Part shown: piece after piece, positions 35,101 to 46,461 of the stretch
Numbering within the stretch: the stretch's first letter is position 1
Layout: the number at the start of each line of letters is the position of its first letter
Source: Biscogniauxia marginata
Lineage: Eukaryota > Ascomycota > Sordariomycetes > Xylariales > Xylariaceae
Direction of reading: 5' to 3'
NCBI GenBank assembly: GCA_022695795.1
Contig: MU404137.1
Coordinates: forward strand, 1-64,000
DNA: 64,000 nucleotides
Made by a program: the position numbers and the translations under genes
Notes under the pieces: generated by a model
Database searches by the model: none
What the model saw: only the letters and a program-made list of their open reading frames with translations
Told to the model about the DNA's origin: nothing

Positions 35101-37337
35101 GAACTTGCCGTTAAGCTCGGCAGAGATTTTAAGGCCCAGCTAGCGACTCTTGTCTTATTCCGTGTTGTCAAAGGAAGCGAAGCTATTATTAATGATGGAT
35201 GGGAACATGTAAGTTATTTCAACGTCTATTTATTATTCAAAGCTAACTGCCCCAGATTGTTCGTATTTGGTTGAAATTATTTGTGAACTCGTTGATCCCT
35301 TCGTTCTTCAGCAATAACCCTGAACGGTTAAAGCTACCCAAGATTCCTCTCCATACGCCCTCTCAAGTCATAGATCGTGCAGCAAAAACCGCCGACACTG
35401 GGTTATTCTCGGCATTGTCGTCCTACATATCTAGTTATGCAGCTGATGATCCACCCGAACCATCATCCGAGGAGGTCGAGAGTTCACTGAGCACCGCCGA
35501 TTGCATCAAGGCTTGTGACCTGGAGAATGTCTTCACAAATATCTTGTAGGTCTTTTTTCGATACCAGATTCAGACTGTTACTCACCGTACGTAGGCGTTT
35601 ACCGCTAGATTCACTTCCACCTTTGATCGAAGCTCTATTAAATCAGCTTCCCGATGACGAGAGCTCGACGGTGCCGGTTATCACCGTGAAACCTGAGAGT
35701 ATGCCGTCGTCGCCTACAAGTGGACCTAAACCTACTTCTAAGAAGCCTACCTATGATCCTGCTGTGGTGTATATCTTAGAGTTTTGCACCGTCCTCGCAT
35801 TGAGAGACAGCGAGACGGTAGGGATTCTTGGCAAAGTGGTCGCGGAAGCTCTCCAAATGATTCTACGCGATTCCTCAAGGTATCACCCCATCCTTGTATC
35901 TCGGGCTGCCTACTACCAATTCAACGTATTGAAAGCTAGCTATGTGAGTGTTATTATGTACCCACTGCCACGAAACTTGCTGACAATCTAGGACCATGAC
36001 TTTGTGCGGGCGCCTGTGCTATTACATACGATATCTAGCTTTCCAAAGGAGACCCTCACGAAAACATCACAGCTAGTTTTGCAAGGTCTCAAGCTCTCTA
36101 TTGACCAACCAGGACCGCTTAGAAGTGAGATTATGACTTCTCCCGACTTTTGGCTTATATTACGCACGTTAGCGGGCAATCCCAACTCATCGCCTACCGT
36201 TTTCGAAATACTTGAAGGTGGTGTGTCCGGCACGCCTTCAGCGATCATCGCGGATAACTACGAGGCCGCAATCTCTCTGCTAAACGAGTACGCCACTGCT
36301 GCCAGGGTCGGTGCCGCAGTGGAGCAGAAGGGAGAGAGGAGACCGAGAAATGCTCGCCCGCCTAAGAAAGAGGCCCCAAGGTATATTGCTCAAGCTCACT
36401 AGGAGTATCGTTTTCTGACGATCTACAGCGAGAATGCGGTTGTCTCGCGAGGCGTGAAAGCTGTCAACCTCATATCCACTATGACAGCTCGCATTCCCCC
36501 CTTGATGAACCAGTCACACCTGGAAAGTAGCGAAGGTTCGTTTATACCCGATTTTCGAGGGTATGTTATAGTTGCTGACGGTTTTGTAGCCTGGTCTGCG
36601 TATTGGCTCCCAATCTTCCAGGCGCTGACAACACAGTGTACAAATCCATGCCGGGAAGTGCGCAGCTTGGCGTTTTCATCATTACAGAGGTCTCTGCTGT
36701 CACCAGAACTAACATGTAGCGACCATAAAGAGTGGACGGCTATCTTTGGCGAAGTCTTGTTTCCGTTAATTCACAGGTTGCTCAAGCCCGAAGTTTTTTC
36801 TTCTGATCGAGATGGCATGAGTGAGACCAGAGTTCAGGCTGCCTCTCTCCTTTGCAAGACATTCCTCCAGTATCTAGTACTTCTCTCCAAGTGGGATGGC
36901 ATGTTGGATCTCTGGTTGCAGATTATCGACATCATGGACAGGCTCATGAATAGTGGGCAGGGTGACAGTTTGGTAAGCACTCGTGATAATCTCTCGAAAG
37001 GTTTGTGGGATACTGATCCGGTTTACAGGAAGAGGCTGTGCCCGAAAACCTAAAGAATGTACTGCTATTCATGTCGAGCAGTGGCTATCTTGTACCCCCA
37101 AGCAAGGACCCATCGCAAGAGAACCTGTGGGTAGAAACGTGGAAGCGGATAGACCGGTTTCTGCCCGATCTGCGAAACGACCTGGCTCTAGAAGAAGAAC
37201 CCGTGCCAGCTTCAGAGAAGCCAGCACCTCAAGTGCCGGAAGCAGAAGCTCCAGCAGTTCAGGCAGATGAGAAAGAGAAGGAGGGGAAGCGAGAACAAGA
37301 GCAAGGGCAAGAGCAAGAACAAGCTACGGAGGCTTGA
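32181..37337 (+). CDS. gea1: Gea/GBF-type Sec7-domain guanine nucleotide exchange factor for ARF
   Basis: Activates ARF1-type GTPases on early Golgi membranes for COPI coat recruitment. Eight-exon model: 32181-32646, 32705-35208, 35256-35545, 35595-35943, 35992-36380, 36429-36535, 36590-36972, 37029-37337, giving 1598 residues, normal for fungal Gea proteins. The amino end holds the DCB region (ECITVTSAMRKHARWAGSSV). A HUS-like region follows around residues 460-600. The Sec7 domain spans about residues 655-850. The glutamic finger is in FRLPGESP (about Glu738), the residue that displaces magnesium and phosphate from ARF, and a later Sec7 block is AIIMLNVDQHSPKLNRQKRM. Downstream are the HDS helical repeats, including SAYWLPIFQALTTQCTNPCR. 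The last 60 residues are acidic and Gln rich. Introns 1-8 are all 47-58 nt. Intron 6 (36536-36589, 54 nt) is in frame and stop-free. All junctions close exactly. Confidence 0.94.
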
Positions 37338-37958
37338 GCGTAGAACGGCCGCCTGCCTAGTTACCTATATACGCATAATTGCTCCTCGCATATATGGACG
37401 ATGCCGTAGTAGAAGGCCGCATAATAACTTATGGAGGTTCAAGACAAGGCCGTATGCTTTCTACTGTGGCTGGATGGATGATCTGGAACGAGCCTTGTTT
37501 GTTGTATAATATAGGTTAGAAAGATATGGTCCTGAAGGAACGGTTGTTGCAACGAGTCGAAGCAAAAAGAATTAATAGAATATTATACCCCCCTAGCCAC
37601 CGTACGTACCTTTTTTGCTTGTAAGGTAGTGTCAAGATGTTGTGTTATCAGGTACATCCCGCTGTATTACTTATATGGTTGATTGAATAATCGGATTATT
37701 CACCTAAAAGGTACCTGATTATGTAATTAGCTGCAAGATCTTAATTGAGAGAACCCCACCAATAAAAGCAGACGCCAAAAAACGCGCCCCTTTTAATTGA
37801 AACGCGAAGAACGCGTCGAGCCAATCTCGACCTAACGACGACTTTTTGAGTCCCACTCGACTTTGCTGGTCTTGCACCCCTCAACTACAGCAGCAACAAC
37901 AACAATAACGCCTAATTAACCGCCGAGCTCGTCGCAACAACTCCAGTCACATTGCACC
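37338..37958. other. Intergenic, mcm4 promoter
   Basis: Contains the sequence AAACGCG and two ACGCG elements at about 37780-37815, of the kind bound by MBF-type cell-cycle factors (MCB-like ACGCG), about 150-180 bases upstream of the mcm4 ATG. This is a suggestive position for a replication gene; binding is not shown by sequence alone. Confidence 0.45.
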
Positions 37959-40900
37959 ATGGCGACACCAAGCGACGCCGGCTTCATCATGTCTGATGCT
38001 CCCTCGAGGGCTGGCGGTGCTACTCCTAAGCAGAGACAATTCCAACGAGGATCGTCAGCACGGCCTCGAGGACCGCCCTCCGAGAGTCTAGCAGCCCCGA
38101 GCGACGATGAGGGCGATGGATTCGCAGACGACCAGATCCCCGGCCGTCCAAGACGCCGTGACCCGGCAAATGTTCCTCGAGTAGAGGATAGAATCGGCAT
38201 AACCGTGCAAGAGCACTTTGAGAACTTCATCGAGGAGTGAGAACCTCTTGCCATCCGTAGCTATCGTGGGGGGGTCTGTGACTGATGATTAACTGCCAGG
38301 TTTATTGAGGATCCTGTCTCTTCCGGAGCACCGACTTCAAGCGCCGTCGCCACAGACAGGTTCTACGTCGCCCAGATCCATAACATGCGAGTCTATCAAC
38401 TCTCTACCTTCTACGTGAACTACAATCACGTCGCCTCCTTCCAGAATGGCGGTCTGGCGAACGCCATTAACACCCAATACTACCGATTACTCCCTTTCCT
38501 CACCAATGCCCTACATAACATGATCGCAAAGTACGAGCCACAATACTTTCGCGAACACCGACAGGCGACAACGTCGAGCGGCCAGACCACATCTGGCGCG
38601 AGCAATATTGGATCCGCCAGCCAGTCCGACTTGCAGGGCAGCAAGACGGCTAACCAACAAACCGACAAGCTCTTCGCCATTGCCTTCTACAACTTGCCGC
38701 TCGTGTCCCGAGTCCGCAGTCTACGGGCCAAGAATATTGGCCAGCTGCTTTCTATCTCCGGCACTGTCACGAGAACATCTGAGGTCAGACCCGAACTCTC
38801 GCTTGCAACCTTCACCTGCGAGGCCTGTCGGTCTGTCATTCCCAACGTCGAGCAGACATTCCGCTACACTGAACCTACACAATGCCCCAACGCCGAATGT
38901 GGAAACCGTCTGGCCTGGCAACTCGACATCAGGCAGAGCACCTTTGTCGACTGGCAAAAGGTACGCATCCAGGAAAATAGTTCCGAAATCCCTACGGGGA
39001 GCATGCCGCGGACGATGGACGTCATCATGCGAGGCGAGATCGTTGATCGTGCCAAGGCCGGAGAGAAGTGCATTTTCACCGGTGCCTTGATTGTAGTCCC
39101 GGATGTCAGCCAGCTGGGACTTCCGGGTGTCCGACCTACGGCGATTCGGGATGATCGGAATGCCCCACGCAGTAACGATGTTGGCGGCAGCGGAGTCTCG
39201 GGTCTCAAGTCGCTTGGTGTTCGTGATTTGACATATCGATTAGCATTCCTTGCCAACATGGTCACACCCGATACCTCCACTCCTGGCCAGTCCGCTAGCC
39301 GACAAGTTCACGAGATCACCAATTCTCTGACCCAGTCCTCTGCTGACACGACCGAGACTGTCGAGGAGGCCCAGAATGCAGTCCTAAACTCCATGGCGCC
39401 TAGTGAGATCGACGAACTGCGTGAGATGGTCCACAGTGACCACATTTACGCACGTCTGGTCAAGTCATTGGCACCAACTGTCTACGGACACGAGATTGTC
39501 AAAAAAGGAGTACTCCTACAGCTGATGTCTGGTGTCCACAAAACCACCCCTGAAGGCATGGAACTTCGTGGCGACATCAACATTTGTATCGTAGGCGACC
39601 CGTCGACCTCGAAATCTCAGTTCCTCAAGTATGTCTGCTCTTTCGCGCCGCGGGCAGTCTACACATCTGGAAAGGCCTCCTCGGCTGCCGGTCTCACGGC
39701 TGCCGTGATGAAAGACGAAGAAACGGGCGAGTTCACTATTGAGGCCGGTGCTCTCATGCTTGCAGACAACGGCATCTGTGCCATTGACGAGTTTGACAAG
39801 ATGGACATTGCAGATCAGGTTGCAATCCACGAGGCTATGGAACAGCAAACGATTTCCATCGCCAAGGCAGGCATTCAAGCTACGCTGAATGCCAGAACAT
39901 CAATCCTTGCCGCCGCGAACCCGGTAGGCGGACGTTATAACCGCAAAACGACCCTGCGCGCCAACATCAACATGTCAGCACCCATCATGTCCCGTTTTGA
40001 CCTGTTTTTCGTTATTCTTGACGAGTGTAACGAAGCCGTCGATCGCCATCTCGCCGAGCATATTGTGGGCCTCCACGCTTTACGAGACAGCGCTATTGAG
40101 CCCGAGTTCAGCACTGAATGCCTACAGCGATACATCCGCTTCGCGCGGACATTCCGGCCAGAGTTCACAGACGAGGCCAAGGAGCGGCTGGTCATCAAGT
40201 ACAAGGAGCTGCGCGCTGACGATGCACAAGGAGGCATCGGCAAGAATAGCTATCGTATTACGGTCCGACAGCTAGAAAGTTTGATCCGACTGTCAGAGGC
40301 GATCGCCAAGGCCAACTGTGTCGAGGAGATCGTGCCCGACTTTGTGGACGAGGCGTTTAACCTCCTGCGCCAGAGTATCATTTCCGTGGAGCACGACGAC
40401 GTAGAGATGGACGAAGAGGACGATGATACGCCCGAGGACTCGGCCGCGCTAATCGCCGCCGCAGACCAAGCTTCAGGCGCCGCACCGGTCCAGGACGAGG
40501 AGGGCGACGCGGAGATGGGTGAAGCAGATGCCGACGCCGGAGCTAGCGGCGCTGATGATGATGCCGCGGCTGCCCACCAGCAGCAGCGAAAGAAGACGGC
40601 CATCACGTACGAGAAGTATATCAGCATGGTGAACCTCATAGTGTCGCGTGTGAACGACGACGAAGCGGCGGGCGCCGGGGAGGGCGTCGACGGCGAAGAC
40701 CTCGTGCAGTGGTACCTCGAGCAGAAGGAAGACGAGCTCCAGGGCGAAGAGGATTATCATAACGAAATGAATATCGCAAGGATGGTGCTGAAGAAGATGG
40801 TCAAGGTATGTTCTAATCTACTCTACCCCTAACCCCCTCCCCCCCCTTTTTTATCTAATCTGTTGTAAATCAACTGTGGACCATTTGCTGACTTGGCGCG

Positions 40901-41046
40901 TAATACAGGACAATATCCTCATGGCGGTACGTGGCGAGGGACTCGCCGGGGAAGGTGGCGATGGGGCGGCTGGTGAAGGTGGACCCGCGGCCTCGCAGAA
41001 GGTCGTTTACGTATTGCACCCTAACTGTGCTGTGGAGGAGTATTGA
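37959..41046 (+). CDS. mcm4: DNA replication licensing factor Mcm4 (Cdc54)
   Basis: A subunit of the hexameric Mcm2-7 helicase, loaded at origins in G1 and the motor of the replication fork. Model: 37959-38236, 38300-40805, 40909-41046, giving 973 residues. A disordered Ser/Pro-rich amino tail (phosphorylation target in the family) precedes the MCM amino-terminal domain with the zinc site CEACRSV..CPNAECGN. The AAA+ core shows Walker A GDPSTSKSQFLKYV, Walker B ADNGICAIDEFDKM, sensor 1 ILAAANPVGGRYN and the arginine-finger block IMSRFDLFF. After a low-complexity acidic insert, the winged-helix carboxyl end (VVYVLHPNCAVEEY) comes from the last exon. Intron 2 is 103 nt with a long C/T tract. Upstream MCB-like ACGCG boxes are consistent with G1/S expression. 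Confidence 0.96.
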
Positions 41047-41908
41047 GGGGTTCGAGGTTTAGGGGTGAATGTTATCAAGTAATGTTGCGACATGATGCAT
41101 GGTATACATGACTTTGAAGGAAGGGCGGCTTTGGGGGGAAGGCGTATAGGAGTCGGTAATTTGATGCATATTATGAGTAACTGTGTCAAGATGAAGGGAT
41201 GTTGATTACATGCATATTACTACACATTCCGATGAATAAATGAGAGGGGGCCTAGGTTCTATGCATAGTCTTGCTTAGAGAGCGGGGGGGAACTCGATAT
41301 GACAGCGAAGAAACAAAAAGGGGGGGAGAGAATGAGAGAAAGCATTAATTGTCTTCTGATTGATGGATAAGGCACACCGGGTAGATAGATGCGGTGTAGT
41401 TGTTGGCTTGATCATGTCCCGAGCTCTAGGTAGGATGTGAATGGATGGAAATAAGATATGTACCCAAGGTGCATGTGTAATCAAAACTTGAGATACCTCC
41501 CTCCCTGTCTCTCTCTAGCGATAGTGTTCTTTCTTATCCTCGATATATATATATATCCATATTATTCTTCCTTCTACCTCCCTTTATTCGATTCGGACCT
41601 ATCTCCCCTTCTCGACGGGATGGCTGTAACAACGATCAAAGGACGTGAGTGAGTATTATACTGATAAACACATGCATAACAAACAACACGGATAACACAG
41701 GCCAGAAATTTAAGTACCCGTGGAAACACAAATTCGTTAAAGGGAAAGGAAAGAAGGGAAGTAAGGAGTAAGTAAATAGGGACAAGAAAAGAGTGCATTA
41801 AGTAAATATGAGTAGGCATGTGTTAATAGATGTATTCCAATGAAAGACTTGGAAAACAAGTTAAATGATTAATTAAAATGAACGAAAATGGATAATAAAA
41901 AGGATGCA
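41047..41908. other. Intergenic between mcm4 and tRNA-Gln
   Basis: The 3' flank of mcm4, followed by AT-leaning sequence with a short TA repeat near 41543-41556. No gene is seen. Confidence 0.5.
41897..41901 (-). terminator. RNA polymerase III terminator of tRNA-Gln
   Basis: TTTTT on the minus strand, starting eight bases after the discriminator base of the tRNA. Confidence 0.75.
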
Positions 41909-41996
41909 AGGCCACGCTGAGACTCGAACTCAGGTTGCCGGAATTTCTCAAACCTATGATCAAAATCCGGAGTGATAACCTCTACACTACGTAGCC
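41909..41996 (-). tRNA. tRNA-Gln (UUG anticodon) with 16-nt intron
   Basis: On the minus strand the sequence folds as a complete tRNA. The seven-base acceptor stem is GGCTACG with CGTGGCC (one G-T pair). The D arm is GTG..CAC with GG in the loop. The anticodon stem is CCGGA with TCCGG, the variable loop CAAC, the T arm CTGAG-TTCGAGT-CTCAG, and the discriminator U. The anticodon loop TTTTGA-T gives anticodon UUG. A 16-base intron (TCATAGGTTTGAGAAA) sits one base after the anticodon, the canonical 37/38 position. The mature length is 72 nt without CCA, and CCA is not encoded. A run of five T on the minus strand at 41897-41901 ends transcription by RNA polymerase III. Splicing would need the Sen endonuclease, whose Sen34 subunit is encoded at 54-55 kb. 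Confidence 0.93.
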
Positions 41997-42287
41997 GGAC
42001 GGAGTTAACCGGTTTGCCAGCTGGCAGTTTTATCGAGCTTTAAGACGTCGGTACCTGTTCTTGACAAATTAAGCTTAGCGCCGATGCCGCTTTCACGCAT
42101 CTAGGCTTGACTGATTACATTATCAGTTACGTATCTTAAGTACATGAGGTACCTTAGGTACCTAAGTTATATTTGTAAATATTTCTCAAATATTATTTCT
42201 CAAAATTTAAAAATTATAAAGAGACGAAACATACCTACTACATATTAGGTAGGTAGTAGATCTCACAGTCCAAAACCCCCCTTCGTC

Positions 42288-43122
42288 ATGGCGGTCCAGA
42301 TTTCTCTCCGATCTGCTGCATCTAGAGGTTCCCAAGGGCCTGCCTACGACGTCTTCGAGGAGATTTGTCCCGAAAGAAAGCACCCTACCTACCTACCTAC
42401 CTGGCGCTGCTCGGTGGTGATTATCGGCAACATTGCATTGCACCGCACGGGGAAGACTGCCTGCAGCTCGCGCGGGTCCCCGCGCCGTTCTTCTTCGTCC
42501 CGCCGGGAACCACGAGGGCCCTACGGTTCCGGCTGGCCCGAGGCGCTCGAGATTCATGCGCGCCTTCGAGCGTTGACGTCCGCGAGAACAACGTCGCTGG
42601 GGAGTGAGTTTGTCCTGCTGGAACCGCGCGGTTGTTCCGGCTGCCGGACACCGACCACCGTGTCGTCTTGGGCTGCAAACCTCTTTTCTCTCGTGCCCCC
42701 TCCCCAAAAGCCGCATGGCGGTCAGCTGCGGACTGCGTGACTTTTTTTTCGGACCGGGGACTGGGGATGTCGACGCGCACAGGCGCGATGTCGCCTGGTT
42801 GAATGCGCAGGTCGCGGGCTTCGAACAGTCGGACGTTCAAGATCGTGATTCTGTCGCATTTGGAAGCCCGTCGAAGGATGTGCGGGCTATAGAGCCGCGA
42901 GTCCGATCACCGGCGAGTTCTCGAAGGACCTATCGGGGAGGTGTGCTTTAGGAGCGCTAGAGTTAGGCCCTGGGCGTTCGGGCACACGCATTCATTACAA
43001 CTGCGACTTCGCGGCCGCGCGGGACGGTGGTGCCGGACCGTTGAGGCTGCTCGCGAACCAGAGGGGATATTACTTCGCCCAGGCTCCCGGGTTCGACGGT
43101 GAGAAGACAGTCGAGATATAAC
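42288..43122 (+). pseudogene. Calcineurin-like metallophosphoesterase, broken by many micro-tandem duplications
   Basis: Pieces of a metallophosphoesterase can be read in order but in all three frames: MAVQI at the ATG (42288), VFEE, the LLGGD metal site near 42405, FFFVPPG before a disrupted NHE motif near 42500, GWPEALEI, EFVLL, VAWLNAQVAGFEQSDV-like sequence near 42800, WAFGHTH near 42970 (the family's GHTH metal site), and a clean ending LLANQRGYYFAQAPGFDGEK with a stop at about 43122. Between these pieces the frame is shifted by short additions that copy the adjacent bases: CTG x2 at 42313, GCCT x2 at 42338, GAG x2 at 42357, GAAA x2 at 42372, CTAC x4 at 42385, GGT x2 at 42413, CATTG x2 at 42431, GAGT x2 at 42602, CATT x2 at 42989, plus single-base repeats. 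Substitutions in the conserved blocks are few. The gene cannot make a full protein as it stands. Confidence 0.8.
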
Positions 43123-44085
43123 GGAGAGGCAGGTAACTGGAGATAAAGTATTTGGAGTGTGTGGTCTGAGATGAGTCGGAATACGGGATTTCCCTACGCG
43201 TAGTATAAGTCGAGTCTCCTACGGAAGACAGACAAGCACATCGCTCCCACGCCGATCAGATGCGGGATCCTGGCCATCCCTGGTCGACTCAAGCACATCC
43301 TGGAGAGGAGGACCTAGGACTTAAACGGGGAAAGAGTCAAGTTCGGGTCGGATTCCCTTGCCTTGGCCGGGACGAGACTGCTGCGCAACGTATCGCGCAT
43401 CTGCAGCAATAAGTAGGTAGAGAGTCTCCGGCCTGCTTTCCAGCTGCGATCATCAGGCTCTGCGTTAACGTCTACCTCTGAGAGGAACCTTGCGAGCACG
43501 GCGTTGCAGTTTCTCCTGACCTCTAAGGGCCGTTCCTACTACTAATATCCGGATCTACGCGACTTCGCCGTCTGATTCACGTGATCCGAGCAAAGGGGCA
43601 GTAGCTCGTGAAACTCGAGCAGATTCGCCTGTAGCTAGCTATACGATCGTACCTCGACGGAGACCGTACGTGTGTGTGTGCGTGTGTGTGTGTGCGTGTT
43701 CTTGCGCGGCGAATAGGGGGCTGGCTTAACCGGATTCAATGAGCCCGTCATGGTTTCCAAGCTGTGCGGCACGCTCAAGATCGTGAGAGCGAGCTGTTAG
43801 GATCCCAGCCCTGGGCACTGGCGTCATCAGTTACGTTTCTTAGACGCCCGTGTCCGCAGACCGTTTTCCGGCCCTGGCAGCCCAGTGGGGGACCAGACGT
43901 CTTCAAACCGGATCGAGCAAAAGTCTAGTCGTCGCTCCCAGGCCCCTATATCTTTGCTGGAAGCGTATCTGCGTCGTCTATACGCGGGGGGTTCAGGGAA
44001 AGCGAACCCCAGAGGTTCTCTTGTGATGGCCTTGATCGGGTACATGGAGTACGTCGATGACGATGGGCTCTTGGACGCAAACTGA
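43123..44085 (+). other. Unidentified stretch with possible further decayed coding sequence
   Basis: Contains a GT/GC dinucleotide run at about 43671-43700. Downstream, short stretches look protein-like in more than one frame, for example NEPVMVSKLCGTLKIV near 43740 and LVMALIGYMEYVDDDG near 44030, separated by stops and frame changes. No family is recognised. By analogy with the adjacent phosphoesterase it may be a second damaged gene, but this is weakly supported. Confidence 0.3.
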
Positions 44086-45335
44086 ACCGACTTCCCGAGC
44101 CGCTCAAGACGTCATGCACAGAGCTAGGAGAGGAGAGGGGATGGGCTTTTCGTGGATGGTATACATATTCCTTTATTCCGTGCCGTGGGAGAACACATTT
44201 TTTACTGTTCCTTACCTACTCGGTACAGAACCCCCTACTCTGTTTCCTTTAAAGCTCCAACGATCCTTGGAGATGGATACAAATTATATACCTATGTTGC
44301 ACGCAAATATTATAGTGAGTGGATTAACCAGGTTGAATATATGCGTATTGTCGAGGTTTCTAGGCTGGCGGGTTTACAGGCGAGGTGATGTACATACCTA
44401 TAGTATAGCTCGGTAAAGATATCATTTACTTGATGTTACTCCGAAATCCGAAATAGGGGGGATAAGAGAGAGAGAGAGAGAGAAGGGGGGGGGGGAGGAG
44501 GCAGGATTGACAACTTCCATTCTTATCACAGCAACATAAGCACCGAGGTGACTTAGGTAGGTTCGTATTTACGAGATGTCTCACTACCAGGTAGATACGA
44601 AATAGAAAATGGGCGATTATAACGGGGAAAACCTACACGGGCATTGCGCTATATATTACATATAAACCTTCCCCGGAATAACTTGGATATACCTAAGGTA
44701 AGGTCCACTATATTTCTATAGGTACCTATCCCGCTTCGGAAATCCTATTCGGAAAAGTCTCGGATTGCTAGTGTAGCATGCAATTGATGAATGGCGGGGG
44801 CACGCACGCACGACATTTGGCGGGGTTCTTCTCTTTTTTCTACGGGACTCCATCTACTATACTAGGTACCTATTATCAACCCTTAGGCCGATGGCATCAT
44901 CGCTCTATCTCTACCTACCTACCTACCTCCATATAACTAACCAACTTACTTACCTACTTGTACATACCGGACTATCTCCATAATAGAAGAGCTGGAGAAA
45001 GAAAAAAAAAAGAAAAAAAAGGCAACAATTCCCTCCCTTACCTATATAAGTCGAAATTTCTATTCCCTTTTACTTTCCCCCCTTTTTGTTAAAAGACAAG
45101 CTATATGCGCCCCCTCCTCCCCAAACTCACCCTCCAGACCTCTTACTCTTACTCCTACTCCCGCTCCTACCACACCCGCACCCTAACAACCCCTCTAACC
45201 CGCACCCATACCCGCACTTATACCCGTACCACCACAAACCCTTCCCACCTCACCACCACCACCACCACCATCACCACCACTACCCCCATCTTCCATCCCC
45301 CAACCCAAACCCGAACCCGAACCCGAACCCGCACC
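44086..45335. other. Intergenic with GA/G tract and hexamer repeats
   Basis: A GA repeat followed by a G run lies at about 44467-44500. Palindromic TAGGTACCTA-type motifs occur near 44719 and 44862, and CTAC tandem repeats at 44911-44928. The part from 45105 is an open, low-complexity frame continuous with the SDR gene, with CAC/CAT repeats near 45255-45285 and ACCCGA hexamers at about 45306-45331. Confidence 0.5.
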
Positions 45336-46461
45336 ATGTCCACCGCAGCAGCAGCGGCGGCGTCCAAGCGCCTCGCCGGGAAGACCGTCCTGATCACGGG
45401 CGCCTCCTCCGGCATCGGGCGCAGCACGGCCTTCGAGTTCGCGCGCGCGGCGGCGCCGAGCGGCGGCGGCCTGAAGCTCGTCCTCACGGCGCGGCGCGTC
45501 GACGCGCTGAAGCAGGTCGCGGCCGACATCGCGGCCGAGGTCGGCGGCGCCGGCGCGGGAATCAAGGTGCACACGGTCGGGCTCGACGTCAGCAGGCCCG
45601 AGGAGGTGCGCGGGTTCGTGCGGGCGCTGCCCGAAGAGTTTCGTGACATCGACGTCTTGGTTAACAATGCGTGAGTTTATATTATTATTATTATTATCTT
45701 TTTATCATATTTTTCTTTTCCATATCTCGGTTTTAGTTTCGGAGGTCTGAGTTATATAACTTTAAACTACGGGGTCTCAGGGGGGGGAATGGGGGTGGTA
45801 GTTAGAGACAGAGAATATGCCGTGAACTATCAGTCCTACTATCTCCCTTTATACGTTTCTTTCCCACTAGAACAGCGATATATTATTTACTAACGACCCC
45901 CTAGCGGCCTAGTCAAGGGCGTGGCCAAGGCCCCCGAGATCGCCGAGGAAGACCTGAACATCATGTTCGCGACCAACGTGACGGGGCTGATCAACCTGAC
46001 GCAGGCGGTCCTGCCCATCTTCCTGAAGCGGCCCAACGGCGGCGCCGGCGACATTATCAACATCGGCAGTATCGCCGGCCGCGAACCCTACGTCGGCGGG
46101 AGCATCTACTGCGCCACCAAGGCCGCCGTCCGTAGCTTTACTGAGTCCCTGAGGAAGGAACTCGTCGCTACGAGGATTAGGGTTTTGGAGGTCGACCCTG
46201 GCCAGGTCGAGACGGAATTCTCTCTTGTGCGATTTAACGGCGATAAATCGAAGGCCGATGCTGTCTATGCGTAAGTCACTGGCCTAGAACTGAAATTATA
46301 TCGCTAATACAACGTTTAGAGGCGTCGAGCCTTTGACCCCAGACGATATTGCCGAGGTGGTGGTCTTCGTAGCTAGTAGAAGGGAGAATGTTGTGGTTGC
46401 CGACACCCTTATATTCCCCAGCCACCAAGCTAGCGCTACAGTCTTGCATAGGAAATCATAG
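45336..46461 (+). CDS. Short-chain dehydrogenase, YMR226C/serine 3-dehydrogenase-like
   Basis: An NADP-dependent oxidoreductase; the yeast relative acts on short-chain 3-hydroxy acids and similar alcohols. Model: 45336-45670, 45905-46270, 46320-46461, giving 280 residues. The Rossmann glycine motif is TGASSGIG (about residues 21-28) and the NNAG motif is assembled across intron 1. The catalytic serine is in INIGSIAGREPY, and Tyr180 and Lys184 are in YCATK. The carboxyl end (PSHQASATVLHRKS) is typical of the YMR226C group. Intron 1 is 234 nt, long for this genome, and carries ATT repeats. The frame is open upstream to another ATG at 45105, which would add 77 residues rich in Arg, Thr and Ser with no acids, like a mitochondrial presequence. 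I chose 45336 because homologues start near there. The coding GC is very high. Confidence 0.9.

Noticed and set aside
26585..41046. Biosynthetic gene cluster around the MFS transporter and regulator
   Set aside because: No polyketide synthase, peptide synthetase, terpene cyclase or P450 gene lies in the window; neighbours are housekeeping genes.
42288..43122. Explaining the phosphoesterase frame breaks as long-read sequencing error
   Set aside because: Not fully excluded, but the added segments are often 3-5 bases and exact copies of the flank, whereas raw-read errors are mostly single bases, and the genes and tRNA on both sides are intact. Listed as the main alternative to test.
45086..45646. 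Proline/histidine/asparagine-rich frame overlapping the SDR first exon
   Set aside because: Shifted reading of CAC and ACCCGA repeats and of the SDR exon; no protein features.
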